A DNA stretch of 48,673 bases from Cupriavidus neocaledonicus (GCF_000372525.1 NZ_AQUR01000069.1:1-48673); one strand, 5' to 3'; positions 1-7,993 are shown, numbered from the stretch's first letter. Translations and numbers: made by a program. The notes: generated from the sequence alone by a model not told the origin.

Positions 1-217
1 CGACCCGATACTCGAACAGCGGAAGGTCCCGGACTCGCCTGACCACTGTCTCATGCACCTGATGGCAGCGCGCGCCACACTCCTCGCAATGCATGACCTT
101 GCTGACCGGCTTCAAGTACAACGACAGCGTACGGCTCTCTCCCTCCGGCCATTCCACGCGCTCCAGCCGGTAGCCCTTCCAGCAACCCAGTGCTTGCAGC
201 GTCTTGCGATCCAGCAC
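1..217 (-). CDS. ISL3-family transposase, N-terminal part, cut by window edge
   Basis: The minus strand encodes about 72 residues of an ISL3 transposase N-terminus. It begins from a GTG with an AGGGGGA ribosome site, then MLDRKTLQALGCWKGY and a zinc-binding motif (CEECGARCHQVHE). This zf-ISL3 region recognises the IS ends; the DDE catalytic domain would follow and lies beyond the left edge. A C-terminal part of the same family lies at the right edge in the same orientation. An ATG in another frame overlaps this start, but only this frame gives ISL3 protein. Family assignment is strong; whether both parts come from one copy cannot be seen here. Confidence 0.85.
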   Translation of the reverse strand, partial: MLDRKTLQALGCWKGYRLERVEWPEGESRTLSLYLKPVSKVMHCEECGARCHQVHETVVRRVRDLPLFEYRV

Positions 218-280
218 ACATCCCCCTGATACCTGAAGAAACAGACATCAGCATACAAAATGTGCTCTTTCGGGCCACGG

Positions 281-297
281 TTTTCTGCGAAGAACCC
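281..297. repeat. Candidate terminal inverted repeat of the ISL3 element (transposase 5' side)
   Basis: On the minus strand this reads GGGTTCTTCGCAGAAAA, similar to ISL3-family ends. It matches about 13 of 18 positions of GGTTCATCGAGGAATTCC at 48384-48401, inward-facing at the other element end. It directly abuts a T-tract of a terminator. Confidence 0.55.
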
Positions 298-334
298 AAA
301 AAAAGCCCGCCCCGGTTTGCGCCGGTGAGCGAGC
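298..334 (-). terminator. Rho-independent terminator, leftward
   Basis: On the minus strand an 8-bp stem GCTCGCTC/GGGCGGGC (with G-U pairs) encloses a C/G-rich loop and is followed by seven T. It would end a leftward transcript from the leader at 728-785. The IS begins immediately after the T-tract. Confidence 0.6.
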
Positions 335-915
335 TTTGATTTTCAGACCTGCAATGCCACGCCCCTTCCGGGGGCGTGGCACTCAGGGAGCGGCGCACAA
401 ATGCGCGCTGCTCGATGCTGAGGACGTAAAGTCGTCCTCGTGCAGCATGGTCACGCTGCACCACAACCCATTTCGCGAACCCACAGGTTCGGCCGCAGGT
501 TCACGGATCGGCTCGACGTCTGCCGTTCTGCCTGGGAGGGGCCTTTGAGAGAGAGCTCCACATGGTCCCGGGCTCGAACGGTGTCCATCGCGTGCACTCA
601 CGAGGAGGCAGAACGAGAACGCGTATTACGAGCTGATGAGGGAAGTGTTCGGCGAAAACACTTAGCACAAGGAATATCCACACTGGTAGCCAACCAGTCG
701 GCGCGTGCGCAAATGCACGACTTGAAGCAGAAGATGGACTCGCCAGGAGTCAGGGTCGATGCGTCAGTGACGCGAGGTGTGAAAGCATTGTGGCACAGAA
801 TACTCCGGGCAAAGAATACGAAAGCTCGGCTATTTGGCATATGTTTCAAAGTCATTCGGTGTCCGAATGTGCTCGACAATTTCAACCTGAGAGAGCGACC
901 TGAAAACATGGAAAA
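335..915. other. Intergenic region without a convincing gene
   Basis: I see no well-supported gene here. It holds a strong hairpin (GCCACGCCCC/GGGGCGTGGC, 356-380), an orphan copy of the leader element (728-785), and only short open frames. A possible 21-codon leftward ORF starts near 449 (MLHEDDFTSS) and ends just before the 356-380 hairpin, but nothing else supports it. The region may be the remnant of a leftward unit whose gene decayed or was lost. Confidence 0.4.
728..785 (-). promoter_or_regulatory. Leader element, upstream half (P1-ATCGACC-P2), orphan copy
   Basis: Minus strand: CACACCTC, stem P1 GCGTC-ACT-GACGC (761-773), conserved ATCGACC, then a second hairpin (GACT/AGTC, 737-751) followed by CATCTTCTG. 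This is the same order as the leaders of nine other loci in the window. No obvious gene follows within 450 nt, so this copy may be a remnant. Confidence 0.6.
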
Positions 916-1482
916 ATGGCCGACCAGGATCCACCCAAGAAACCCGCCAGTGGGCTCAGGCCCATTGAGCGCCATAACAGTGAAGAGCGCCTAAGCCGGC
1001 TCACGCCGACGACAGCCTCCTCCACCCTCCACGCCTACTACTCGAAGTTCGCGCGCGACTTCCTCGACGCACATTTTTACTATTGCTCGGCCAAATTTGT
1101 CGTGGCTCGAGACGGGAAAGTCAAAGCGCTGGATGAAGCCTTTCGCGCCGCGGAAGAGTGGTACGGCAGCGCCCTCGGTTGGCTTGCGAAGACCGACCAG
1201 GTCGAGATTCCCTTGTTCCACGAAGAGAAGGAGGTCAAGGTTTCCCATTCCTTCGCCGGCCGGCTCCTCAGATTGCTGATGCAATTCGACCGGATCTTCG
1301 TGGAAACGCTCTACAGCCAGGAATTCGGGTCCATTTCTCCGGACGAACGCACCACGACGATCCAGATCGCCTCACGACGCATTAATGCGATTCACCAACT
1401 CTGCATCCCGGATACCGACAGGTTCGAAGCCAACGGGACACTGATTTCCTCTCACCGGAGCCTTCCCGATGGACATGCGTGA
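916..1482 (+). CDS. Hypothetical protein, first gene of a three-gene plus-strand unit
   Basis: A 188-residue, mostly alpha-helical soluble protein. Its middle (YYSKFARDFLDAHF, then MQFDRIFVETLYSQEFG and ASRRINAIHQL) loosely recalls DUF1845/PFL_4669-type proteins of integrative elements (the AcaB group of regulators), which keep a similar helix near their C-terminus. I regard that as a weak resemblance. No strong Shine-Dalgarno precedes the ATG. The 3' end overlaps the next gene by 14 nt, which suggests translational coupling. Confidence 0.7.
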   Translation: MADQDPPKKPASGLRPIERHNSEERLSRLTPTTASSTLHAYYSKFARDFLDAHFYYCSAKFVVARDGKVKALDEAFRAAEEWYGSALGWLAKTDQVEIPLFHEEKEVKVSHSFAGRLLRLLMQFDRIFVETLYSQEFGSISPDERTTTIQIASRRINAIHQLCIPDTDRFEANGTLISSHRSLPDGHA

Positions 1483-2140
1483 CATCGAGCAGTTGCATGC
1501 TCATTACGCCCAACCGCCTCTCACTATCGACATCTCGCCAGCAGGTGCGCCAGTGGCGCACTTTGGCTACGCCGGGGTGTCTTCCACATCGGCTGCCGCC
1601 CCGGCATCCAGCCAGTTCGCCGCATTGCGACGCAATCAGCGGCTACTGTGGGGCATCGCCTTCGTGGCTGCTGCTGCGGCCATGTTTGCCATCGGCTCAT
1701 CGATCGGGAAGCGAGAAATGCGCGCGTCCAGCGATCGTGACCAACCGGTTCAGGCAGCTTCCGAAACCTCTGCGCGTGCGACTGCCGAAACCAGTGATCA
1801 TGAATGGCCGCGAAAGCGTGACGCCGTTTCTGATTCCGAGGCGACCAAGTCGACTGTCGCGCCATCGCCAGCCGGGGCTGTGGATGGACCCGCGTCTGGG
1901 CCCTCCGCCACCGCGCAGCCGGTACAGCCTAAGCTGGAGCGTACCCAGGCAGAACAGCCGAAGGCGGAGGCCGTGAAGCGACCCGCCCCCGCCTCCCCGC
2001 CTGCGGCCGCGACCACCCTTCCCAGAACCGCGACGGTTGTGGCGACTGCCAAGACGGTACCGCAACCGCCATCCGGCGCGCAGACACGGAATTCTGCGAC
2101 GCAGCAGACAAGCTCCCCTACCGACATCAAGATGTTCTGA
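1469..2140 (+). CDS. Single-pass membrane protein with Ala/Pro-rich tail
   Basis: 223 residues. An N-terminal cytoplasmic part of about 60 residues is followed by one hydrophobic segment (LLWGIAFVAAAAAMFAIGSSIG) and a long low-complexity tail rich in Ala, Pro, Thr and Gln, predicted outside the membrane. A second in-frame ATG six nt downstream is an equally possible start. The gene sits between a soluble unknown protein and a bactofilin with tight spacing, which suggests a membrane-associated assembly. The family is not recognised. Confidence 0.8.
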   Translation: MDMRDIEQLHAHYAQPPLTIDISPAGAPVAHFGYAGVSSTSAAAPASSQFAALRRNQRLLWGIAFVAAAAAMFAIGSSIGKREMRASSDRDQPVQAASETSARATAETSDHEWPRKRDAVSDSEATKSTVAPSPAGAVDGPASGPSATAQPVQPKLERTQAEQPKAEAVKRPAPASPPAAATTLPRTATVVATAKTVPQPPSGAQTRNSATQQTSSPTDIKMF

Positions 2141-2143
2141 CCC

Positions 2144-2551
2144 ATGGATAATCCTCCAATTTTCAGCCTGCTCCGTGCGGGGATGAGCGTTCACGGTGAC
2201 CTTGTCTCGGATCATGGCTTCACCTGCCTGGCGCTGGTCACCGGCAATGTTGGCGCCTCCCGTGGGCTGCTCCATATCGCGGCGGGCGGCGTGGTGCATG
2301 GCAACGTCGACGGCGAGCATGTCATTGTTGACGGCGTGGTCGAAGGCGATGTCGTTGGGCGCGCCTCGCTGCTGATCAATGGACGCGTGAAGGGTCGGAT
2401 CTTGTATGCCGGCACCATCCGGTTGGGCCCGAATGCCGCCCTGGATGGCACCATTGCCCGCATCCAGTCGGTCGGCTACGTCCCCCCACACAAGGAGGGT
2501 GTAGCGATCGACAGCCCAGCAACCGAGGCGCAGATTCCCACGCCTTGCTGA
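2144..2551 (+). CDS. Bactofilin / polymer-forming cytoskeletal protein
   Basis: 135 residues with the bactofilin right-handed beta-helix pattern: short repeating strands with Gly-Val turns (GDLVSDHG, GNVGASRG, GVVHGNVDGEHVIVDGVVEGDVVG, NGRVKGRILYAG). Bactofilins polymerise into membrane-associated filaments without nucleotide. The gene follows the single-pass membrane protein after 3 nt, which could be its membrane anchor (inference). It is unusual cargo for a plasmid-like element. The stop codon abuts the GGAACATGTTCC palindrome. Confidence 0.8.
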   Translation: MDNPPIFSLLRAGMSVHGDLVSDHGFTCLALVTGNVGASRGLLHIAAGGVVHGNVDGEHVIVDGVVEGDVVGRASLLINGRVKGRILYAGTIRLGPNAALDGTIARIQSVGYVPPHKEGVAIDSPATEAQIPTPC

Positions 2552-2567
2552 GGAACATGTTCCTTCC
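2552..2567. promoter_or_regulatory. Palindromic site GGAACATGTTCCTTCC, copy 1
   Basis: A 12-bp perfect palindrome GGAACATGTTCC plus TTCC directly after the bactofilin stop. The identical 16-mer occurs at 36515 and 45568. It resembles an operator or centromere-type site bound by a dimeric protein. Confidence 0.5.
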
Positions 2568-2610
2568 ATAGACACCGAAAGCACCCTTCCGCACCCCCTC
2601 TTTCAAACAC

Positions 2611-2635
2611 AAACGCCCGGCATTGCCGGGCGTTT
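2611..2635. terminator. Bidirectional terminator between convergent genes
   Basis: A near-perfect 12-bp stem AAACGCCCGGCA/TGCCGGGCGTTT with a tiny loop and T/A flanks lies between the bactofilin gene (plus) and the 2640-3146 gene (minus). Confidence 0.85.
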
Positions 2636-2639
2636 GTCT

Positions 2640-3146
2640 TCAGTAAACCCGTCTCAGGGTCATCAGCTCTGCCTGCGTGAAGACACCAGGGAAAGCCACC
2701 CACGGATAGTTCACAGCGTTCGCTGGGTCTCGGAATGACACATAGGGAAAGTCGTTTTCCAACTGCACCCGGAAGAGGCGCCGGCGTCCGTCCTTGCCCC
2801 GCACTTCGAACACGGCTCCATGCATTAGTTCGAAGACAACACGTTTCTGCTTGAGCGTCACCGCGGCCGCGGGGCCCTGCAGATATCGCTGGTCCAGCCA
2901 GGCGTCATACCCCATCGGCACTGCATGCCGCCTGACATGAGCCTGCCATTCGAAAAAGAGTACGAGAATTCTGTCCTTCGGAAAGCTTGCCACATCGATG
3001 GCCTGTCGCAGCATAAGTCGCTCCGCGACGTGTTGCCCTTCAGCCCTGATCGTGTTGCGGCAGGCGTGGCGGCCTTGAAACGCAGGCGTTTGCGAGGTCC
3101 GGAACAACCAGCGGGGGTATCGAGAATAGAAATCAATCAGAATCAT
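2640..3146 (-). CDS. Hypothetical protein (168 aa)
   Basis: The frame is open further upstream, but the sequence just upstream of this ATG is a terminator hairpin with eight T, so the start at 3146 (MILIDFYSRYPRW) is preferred. The protein is soluble, Arg/aromatic-rich, with no recognised motif. It follows the DUF932 gene in the same direction but after a terminator, so it depends on read-through or on a promoter within the terminator region. Function unknown. Confidence 0.6.
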   Translation of the reverse strand: MILIDFYSRYPRWLFRTSQTPAFQGRHACRNTIRAEGQHVAERLMLRQAIDVASFPKDRILVLFFEWQAHVRRHAVPMGYDAWLDQRYLQGPAAAVTLKQKRVVFELMHGAVFEVRGKDGRRRLFRVQLENDFPYVSFRDPANAVNYPWVAFPGVFTQAELMTLRRVY

Positions 3147-3157
3147 GAGCAACGAGC

Positions 3158-3184
3158 GAAAAAAAACCCGGACTGTGCCGGGGC
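3158..3184 (-). terminator. Terminator after DUF932 gene
   Basis: Minus strand: GCCCCGGCACAGTCCGGG followed by eight T (CCCCGG/CCGGG stem). It lies about 105 nt past the DUF932 stop. Confidence 0.75.
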
Positions 3185-3288
3185 TTTGGAGACCAAAAAC
3201 GACTACTTCCATGCCAAGCATCGGCATCGAACGTAGTTCGCTTGAGGGCTGGTCAATGGGATGAACTTCTGAATGCCGCAGGAGCTTT

Positions 3289-4257
3289 TCAAGCAACGAG
3301 TTCGAGCGCTGCGTCCCAGGCCCGCTGCTTGAGTACCGCGCCGGCACCGAACCACGCCGAATCCAGCCGATTGCCCGGATTGCGCGCACGCTGGCGGTGA
3401 TCGACATACTCTGTGACGCTGTTCACCAGTCCCCAGGCAGTGCCGGCCGCCGATTCCAGTGTGGCGCCGCGGCCGTTGCCCTCGAAGAGATTGAGCACCG
3501 CCTTCAGGCCGCGCTCGTTCACCTTGGTAGGACCCTCGGATTCCGGTGTCGCCCACGAGTACGTGAACAAACGCTGGAAGAAGCGTTCCGATTCCGCCTG
3601 GCTCACCTTGCGGGCGGCCAACTCCTGCATGCGGACCATGAAACCATCCCACGACGAGATGGCGATGCCCAGCTCTTCCTTGACGGCGCGCGGGTCGAAC
3701 TGGCTGCGGTGCGGCACCTTGACTGCGCCGCGATTGCGACCAAGCGCGATCTGCAGGGTGTTGTTGCAGACGACCCGCACGGACGTGAACTGCGCGGTGG
3801 TGGCCAGCGTGCCATCACATGCGGTGGCCAACAGCAGATAGCCCCGGACCTCGTCGACGCCGGCGATACTGGTCGATTGCCCCGTGCGCGCAAGCGCCCA
3901 GAGCTTGCGACCTTCCTTGAGCACACCAGCGGTTTCCAGCTGGTAACCGCCGACTTCGGTCAGATCGCGGTAAAACTCCAAGATCTCCGCGGGTTGAACG
4001 ACCTGATAGCGCTTCGACACCGTCGAGAGCGGCTTCTTGGTATCCGAGCGGAACAGCACTTTCTGCTCGGGAAACGAGTGAATCGGATCAAGATCGTGGG
4101 AGCCGATGCGATACATCACATCGGTTTCCTCGATTCGCCAGTTCATGCCAGCGGCTTCGGCCCAGGCTTCGAGCGGCTGATTGCGTTCCAGCTGGTTGCC
4201 AAGGCCGTGCCACGGGGTGGCGCCAACGTAAGCCATGGTTTGCACGAGATGAGACAT
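3289..4257 (-). CDS. DUF932 domain protein (TIGR03299-type phage/plasmid-like protein)
   Basis: 322 residues, the usual length of the family. It opens with the typical MSHLVQTMAYVGATPWHGLGN and carries the family signatures YQVVQPAEILEFYRDL and TSVRVVCNNTLQIAL. DUF932 proteins are widespread on large plasmids, phages and integrative elements; their biochemical role is not established. An SD (AGGAG) lies 7 nt before the ATG. The 5' region carries a leader element separated from the start by about 200 nt, a longer distance than at other loci. Confidence 0.9.
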   Translation of the reverse strand: MSHLVQTMAYVGATPWHGLGNQLERNQPLEAWAEAAGMNWRIEETDVMYRIGSHDLDPIHSFPEQKVLFRSDTKKPLSTVSKRYQVVQPAEILEFYRDLTEVGGYQLETAGVLKEGRKLWALARTGQSTSIAGVDEVRGYLLLATACDGTLATTAQFTSVRVVCNNTLQIALGRNRGAVKVPHRSQFDPRAVKEELGIAISSWDGFMVRMQELAARKVSQAESERFFQRLFTYSWATPESEGPTKVNERGLKAVLNLFEGNGRGATLESAAGTAWGLVNSVTEYVDHRQRARNPGNRLDSAWFGAGAVLKQRAWDAALELVA

Positions 4258-4565
4258 GGATTGCTCCTAGAAATGGGATAGCGCGAACACGGCAATAAGC
4301 CGGTCGCAGGACGGAAATGGAAATGTTCAGAAACCGCGACGAGCGATGCAGCAGCTCGCGCGTGGACTGGCGTGGCAGTTGACCGTGGCCGCGGGCAGCG
4401 GTCTCGGACGACGCGCCACAACGGGCTACGGCAAGTGTTGAAGGTGCATGTGGGACGACGGATGGCGCCCACAGAGACGTCCCCACAGGGGAGGGTCCCT
4501 GTGGGAAGTTGCAAGAAATGGCCGGCAAGCCGGCTGGGGTCGATGCGTCTGAGACGCGGGTAAAG
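4258..4565 (-). promoter_or_regulatory. Structured 5' leader of the DUF932 gene
   Basis: Reading leftward: TTTACCC, P1 GCGTC-TCA-GACGC (4545-4557), ATCGACC, P2 GCCGGC/GCCGGC (4521-4534), CATTTCTTG, then the G/C module CCCACAGGG..CCCCTGTGGGG (about 4481-4506). About 200 nt of sequence without a visible gene separates the module from the ATG. From 4566 to 4719 I see nothing further. Confidence 0.7.
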
Positions 4566-4719
4566 CTCGGTTTGGACTGAACGGACTTCAGTGCGAACAG
4601 AGCTTCGTGGGTCAAGCAAAGACTAACGCAGTCGTTGCGATTTCAAGGTATCGAAAGCTCACGATATCCCTGCGTGATTCGAAGAAGGCGTCCCCAGCCA
4701 GTGGCCGGGGACGAAAATA

Positions 4720-6276
4720 TCAGGCGGCAAGCGCCTCGGGCGCGGCGATCCGCGCCAGCCGAGCACGCGCGTAGCCGAGCGTTCCGTCCTTCGCGCGTAG
4801 CGGTCGAGATGCCCGCTTCACTGGATCGTGGATCCAGTAGCGCCGGGCACTCCCGCGAGGCTCGTCGATCAGTTGCGTGAAGCCTGCATCGATGCAGAAG
4901 TCGACATACTCGCGTCCGCTCATCACCTGGCCGGTTTCAAGCCGGTACCTGGCCGCCTCGGCCTGATGCGTTGCATCCGACAGTTCGCGATCCGTGCGCT
5001 TCTGCGCCTTTTCGATGACCTCGTTGGCTTCCCATTCGGCCTGCTCGGCCTCCGAGAATCCACACAGTGCGAACAGCCGCCGGCGCCTGGTTGCCGCAGC
5101 GCATTGGAGAATGTCGACACCGAGCTCGTCGCGCAAGGCGCGCTTCGAATCGGTGTTCCAGTCCTTCGGACCATCGAAGATCTGCAGGAGCGCAGCGGCA
5201 TTTCGTTGCATGATCGCGAGTGCGACGCGGTTCGGCCACTCATAGCCATAGGAGAGTCGATAAGCCGCGGCGGCGCCGGCCTGGCGATCGAATTCGCGCT
5301 GGCTGATACGCAGCGCTTCTCGCTCGCCCTTTGCCTTGTCCATGCTGTCGCGAAATTGCCGCTCGCTGATCCGCGCATGGATCGTCGCCGCGAGCTTGGT
5401 CACCGGCTGGGCGTTCTCTCCCGCCGGCAGCTTTGGCGTCGGTACAGTCCTTGGAGGGAGAATCCCGGCCTCGAACAAGGCATCGTCGACCTGCACATCA
5501 CTGGCATCCCGCGGGACATGCCGCAGCGCCGCAAGCAGCTTGCTGGCATTGTGCGGCGTGATTTCCTGCTTCTCGGCACGCATGATCCGGCACAGCGCCT
5601 GCAGCACGTTGGGCGACAGAGCGCCGCGCAGGGCCGGTACTTCGATCAGCGGCTTCATCCAGAGGTCATGACGGCCGTGTTGCGGGTTTTCGCGGTACGT
5701 ATTGATGATGCAGTCCCGCACTTTCTCCCCGCGCAGAAGCGCGTAGGCAACGTGCACTTCATGTCGAGCATTCGGGCTCGCGTTGGGCGCATACTGCGGC
5801 CCGTTGATGCCGTAGCCGAAGCGGCGCACAAACTCACCGCAGACGAACTCAGAGATGTCGAGTGGCCCCTGCTCTTCGAAAAGGTCTGCCGTCTGGAAGA
5901 GCGGTCCCGCATCGCCCTGGGACAAGTCGATGGCTTCGACGGGAAGATATGCCAGGCGGCCGGCGGCCACCACGGCGCCCCAGGAAGCGCGGCTCATTTC
6001 GTGTGGGCGCAGGATCTTGCCCCCTGCGCGCACGATAAAGCGGTCGACCCCATCCAGGATCATGGTGAGAATGCCGCGCTGGCTCCCAGCCGGGCGAACC
6101 GCAAAGTTGCCCGAGGCAAGTTGCGCCACCGGGATCGCGCCACTTTCGACGTGACGCACGGTAATGTCGTCGACGCGCGGCATTGCCTTGCCGTCACGGT
6201 CGTCGTTCAGGTACTGCAGCACGCCGGCAAGCGTCGTGCGATTCTCGGCCCGCTGGCCGATGTGAATGACATACAT
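4720..6276 (-). CDS. Hypothetical protein (518 aa), not recognised
   Basis: The start MYVIHIGQRAENR is chosen because it lies directly after the leader switch, whose SD copy is GGAGCC. The longer open frame upstream reads through that leader and into the neighbouring gene. The protein is soluble; residues 1-110 look beta-rich, and the C-terminal half is highly charged and helical (SEAEQAEWEANEVIEKAQKR). I recognise no catalytic motif. The gene stands between DUF932 and a small unknown gene in the same leftward run, so it probably belongs to the element's core accessory set. Confidence 0.75.
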   Translation of the reverse strand: MYVIHIGQRAENRTTLAGVLQYLNDDRDGKAMPRVDDITVRHVESGAIPVAQLASGNFAVRPAGSQRGILTMILDGVDRFIVRAGGKILRPHEMSRASWGAVVAAGRLAYLPVEAIDLSQGDAGPLFQTADLFEEQGPLDISEFVCGEFVRRFGYGINGPQYAPNASPNARHEVHVAYALLRGEKVRDCIINTYRENPQHGRHDLWMKPLIEVPALRGALSPNVLQALCRIMRAEKQEITPHNASKLLAALRHVPRDASDVQVDDALFEAGILPPRTVPTPKLPAGENAQPVTKLAATIHARISERQFRDSMDKAKGEREALRISQREFDRQAGAAAAYRLSYGYEWPNRVALAIMQRNAAALLQIFDGPKDWNTDSKRALRDELGVDILQCAAATRRRRLFALCGFSEAEQAEWEANEVIEKAQKRTDRELSDATHQAEAARYRLETGQVMSGREYVDFCIDAGFTQLIDEPRGSARRYWIHDPVKRASRPLRAKDGTLGYARARLARIAAPEALAA

Positions 6277-6335
6277 GATTGGCTCCGGACGGAGCATGCC
6301 CCTTCGGGGACGTGCCCCGAAAGGGTTGAAAGGGA
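6277..6335 (-). promoter_or_regulatory. Leader switch of the 518-aa gene
   Basis: Minus strand: TTTCAACCC-TTTC-GGGGCAC, then CCCCGAAGGGG, then the anti-SD strand CATGCTCC, then SD copy GGAGCC 6 nt before ATG. CTCC can pair with either GGGG upstream or GGAG at the start. Layout and string are almost the same as in the leader at 9838, although the genes are unrelated. Confidence 0.7.
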
Positions 6336-6341
6336 TAATTG

Positions 6342-6734
6342 CTAGGCGACGGCGGCCATGCGACGAACCGGCCGGGACCGGCTGGCCACGATGCGAGCGC
6401 CTGCCAATTGCGACAACAGCTCGGGACACGTGATGCGCCAGACGGCACCGCACAGGTCACGCCCCTCGGTGCCGCGGTCTGTGTCGGAGAACTTGCCGGT
6501 GGCAAGCAACGCCGCTTTGATGTCCGCGGGAAGGTTCCAGTCGGCCGCCACGCAGAATTCGCCGGCGAGCAATGACACCTGTGGCACGTTCACGCTGAGC
6601 GAGGCATAGGGCATGCCATCATCCGCGCAGACCAGCTGGATCGCCGGGCGCAGGTTCGATTCGTAGAGGCCGATGCGCAGCAGAACACCGGCGGGATAGC
6701 TGGCCGTGCCAGCACCGTAGATGATGTCATCCAT
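6342..6734 (-). CDS. Hypothetical protein (130 aa)
   Basis: The start MDDIIYGAGTASYPAG is chosen because the SD copy GGAGCATC lies 5 nt upstream within the leader. The upstream extension of the frame only translates leader DNA. The protein is soluble, beta-rich (LLRIGLYESNLRPAIQLVCADDG), with no recognised domain. Confidence 0.75.
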   Translation of the reverse strand: MDDIIYGAGTASYPAGVLLRIGLYESNLRPAIQLVCADDGMPYASLSVNVPQVSLLAGEFCVAADWNLPADIKAALLATGKFSDTDRGTEGRDLCGAVWRITCPELLSQLAGARIVASRSRPVRRMAAVA

Positions 6735-6830
6735 GGGGGATGCTCCTTTGGGAGGGAGCCGCCCCCATCGGGACGACGCCCGTGTGGGTGTGAGAAATAA
6801 AAAGCGCATCCCTATGGGATGCGCTGATGG
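6735..6830 (-). promoter_or_regulatory. Leader switch with terminator-like hairpin
   Basis: Minus strand: perfect hairpin GCGCATCCC/GGGATGCGC (6806-6826) and TTTTTATTTC, which also resembles a terminator for the upstream gene. Next come CCCACACGGG, CCCGATGGGGG, anti-SD GGCTCC and SD copy GGAGC before ATG. There is no P1 stem in this copy. Confidence 0.65.
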
Positions 6831-6868
6831 GGGTTGCAGTGCGGCTGGCAACCGTGAGGCACGAACGC

Positions 6869-6982
6869 CTAGCCGTTGCGATCTAGCTCCTCGAGCATGC
6901 GCTCACGATCTGCGTTGCGAAGCACCCCGAGCCCGAAGCCCGCGATGCACAACGCGAAGCCGAGAACAAATGGACCAAACAT
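6869..6982 (-). CDS. Small single-pass membrane protein (37 aa)
   Basis: MFGPFVLGFALCIAGFGLGV is a hydrophobic segment followed by a charged tail (ADRERMLEELDRNG). A strong SD (AAAGGAGAT) lies 7 nt upstream. The ATG overlaps the TGA of the preceding membrane protein gene (TGATG), which indicates translational coupling. Function unknown; it may partner the preceding two-helix protein. Confidence 0.65.
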   Translation of the reverse strand: MFGPFVLGFALCIAGFGLGVLRNADRERMLEELDRNG

Positions 6983-7386
6983 CACTTATCTCCTTTCGCG
7001 AGAACCGCGCCTATGGCAAATAGTACTGCAGCGCCAGCCAACAAGCAGGTTGCGTTGATGACAGTGGCCATGGACCAGGACGAAGTTCCTGCCACATAGC
7101 CGGCGAAACCCACGGCGCAGGCCGCCGATAGCGTATGGTAATAGCGTCCGTACGCTTGCATTTGATCCTTACTCGGTTTGCGAAATGCGTCGTCCAGCCG
7201 GCTAAGCCAAGCGTCGCTGGTGGCGTGCCTGACATCCAGCTTGTAACGGGAGTCTACGACGTGAATCAGCGGCACTCCATATCCGCCCTGGTGCGCGACG
7301 ATGGCATAGCCTTCGCCAGCGTCCACCGCTGTGTAGACTCGCATCATCATGCGTGCCGGCAGTTCGACAATGTCGTCCTTATGCAA
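6982..7386 (-). CDS. Membrane protein with two C-terminal helices; start uncertain
   Basis: The open frame gives up to 134 residues: a soluble N-terminal part (VYTAVDAGEGYAIVAHQGGYG) and two hydrophobic helices near the C-terminus. The listed start is a TTG with no good SD. The well-placed SD after the upstream gene (TAAGGAG) leads instead to a GTG at about 7421 in another frame, whose 26-codon ORF ends on ATGATGATG. The true start may therefore be the coupled ATG near 7347, or the 5' end may contain a frameshift. Confidence 0.6.
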   Translation of the reverse strand: MHKDDIVELPARMMMRVYTAVDAGEGYAIVAHQGGYGVPLIHVVDSRYKLDVRHATSDAWLSRLDDAFRKPSKDQMQAYGRYYHTLSAACAVGFAGYVAGTSSWSMATVINATCLLAGAAVLFAIGAVLAKGDK

Positions 7387-7431
7387 CGAAGCAAAGCCAG
7401 AACTTTGATGAGACGGGTCACAGGGAACTCC

Positions 7432-7815
7432 TTAACCGCGCCGCCCGGCGACCACGCGGAGCGTGGAAACCAGATCGGCATAGCCCTGCTCGGTACCAAG
7501 CGATTCCACGGTAACGGCGTTTTCGCGACCGCCGGTCAGGTCGTCGCGGCCGCGACATGTTCGATAGGACATGTGCACCACACCTTCCTGACCCGTACCG
7601 TGCCGGATCTCAAACAGCAGCGAGTCCGTATGCAAGGCGAATACGTCGATGTCACGACGACGCTGGCGATGCTCGCGGATCGTGTAGTCGCGCGGGCGCA
7701 GGGCCATGTCGCCGGCAAAGCGACGTAGCACACGGCATGCGTCACGGCGAATGGCGTGTCCGGCCGCGGAGTTTGTCGACGAATGGCGGCTCAAAAATGA
7801 CTTGGGAAGTTTCAT
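7432..7815 (-). CDS. Hypothetical protein (127 aa)
   Basis: The start MKLPKSFLSRHSSTN follows the leader switch (SD copy GAGGACACCC). The protein is basic, with a beta-rich centre (DIDVFALHTDSLLFEIRHGTGQEGVVHMSY) and no recognised motif. The longer frame upstream is only translation of leader DNA. Its stop is followed at once by the SD for the next small ORF. Confidence 0.7.
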   Translation of the reverse strand: MKLPKSFLSRHSSTNSAAGHAIRRDACRVLRRFAGDMALRPRDYTIREHRQRRRDIDVFALHTDSLLFEIRHGTGQEGVVHMSYRTCRGRDDLTGGRENAVTVESLGTEQGYADLVSTLRVVAGRRG

Positions 7816-7976
7816 GGGTGTCCTCAAAATGGATCGGGACATCCCTTCCCTGACGGGACGAGTGTCCCGCAATGGGTTGGTTCGGCAATGCCAAACAGTG
7901 GGTCGATGCGTCAATGACGCGGGTGAAAGCGGCTTGCCGAACCGGCGACGGTTGGGCAAGCCCTCTCGGGCTTGCA
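7816..7976 (-). promoter_or_regulatory. Full 5' leader (P1, P2, switch) plus upstream hairpin
   Basis: Minus strand: hairpin CAAGCCC/GGGCTTG (7957-7974, likely terminator of the upstream gene), CTTTCACCC, P1 GCGTC-ATT-GACGC (7908-7920), ATCGACC, P2 TTTGGC/GCCGAA, CAACCC-ATTGC-GGGACAC, CCCGTCAGGG, anti-SD GATGTCCC, SD copy GAGGACACCC, ATG. GTCCC pairs perfectly with GGGAC upstream or GGAC at the SD. Confidence 0.75.
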
Positions 7977-7993
7977 AAGGGTTGGCCTGAATT

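Noticed and set aside
598..975. Leftward 125-aa ORF
   Set aside because: Its translation includes the leader element itself (the recurrent peptide RVTDAST is P1-ATCGACC read as protein), a known type of spurious ORF.
2640..3407. Longer 255-aa version of the 2640-3146 gene
   Set aside because: The extra 87 codons overlap the end of the DUF932 gene and a terminator with eight T. The shorter start is more credible.
4828..6345. A 505-codon plus-strand frame
   Set aside because: Antisense to the 518-aa gene, no SD, and it runs through the leader of that gene. The minus frame has the leader and start in register.
7908..7920. P1 palindromes as DNA operators rather than RNA stems
   Set aside because: Not fully excluded, but covarying arms at 42864 and 27591, fixed orientation towards the gene, and the asymmetric conserved ATCGACC on one side only favour RNA.
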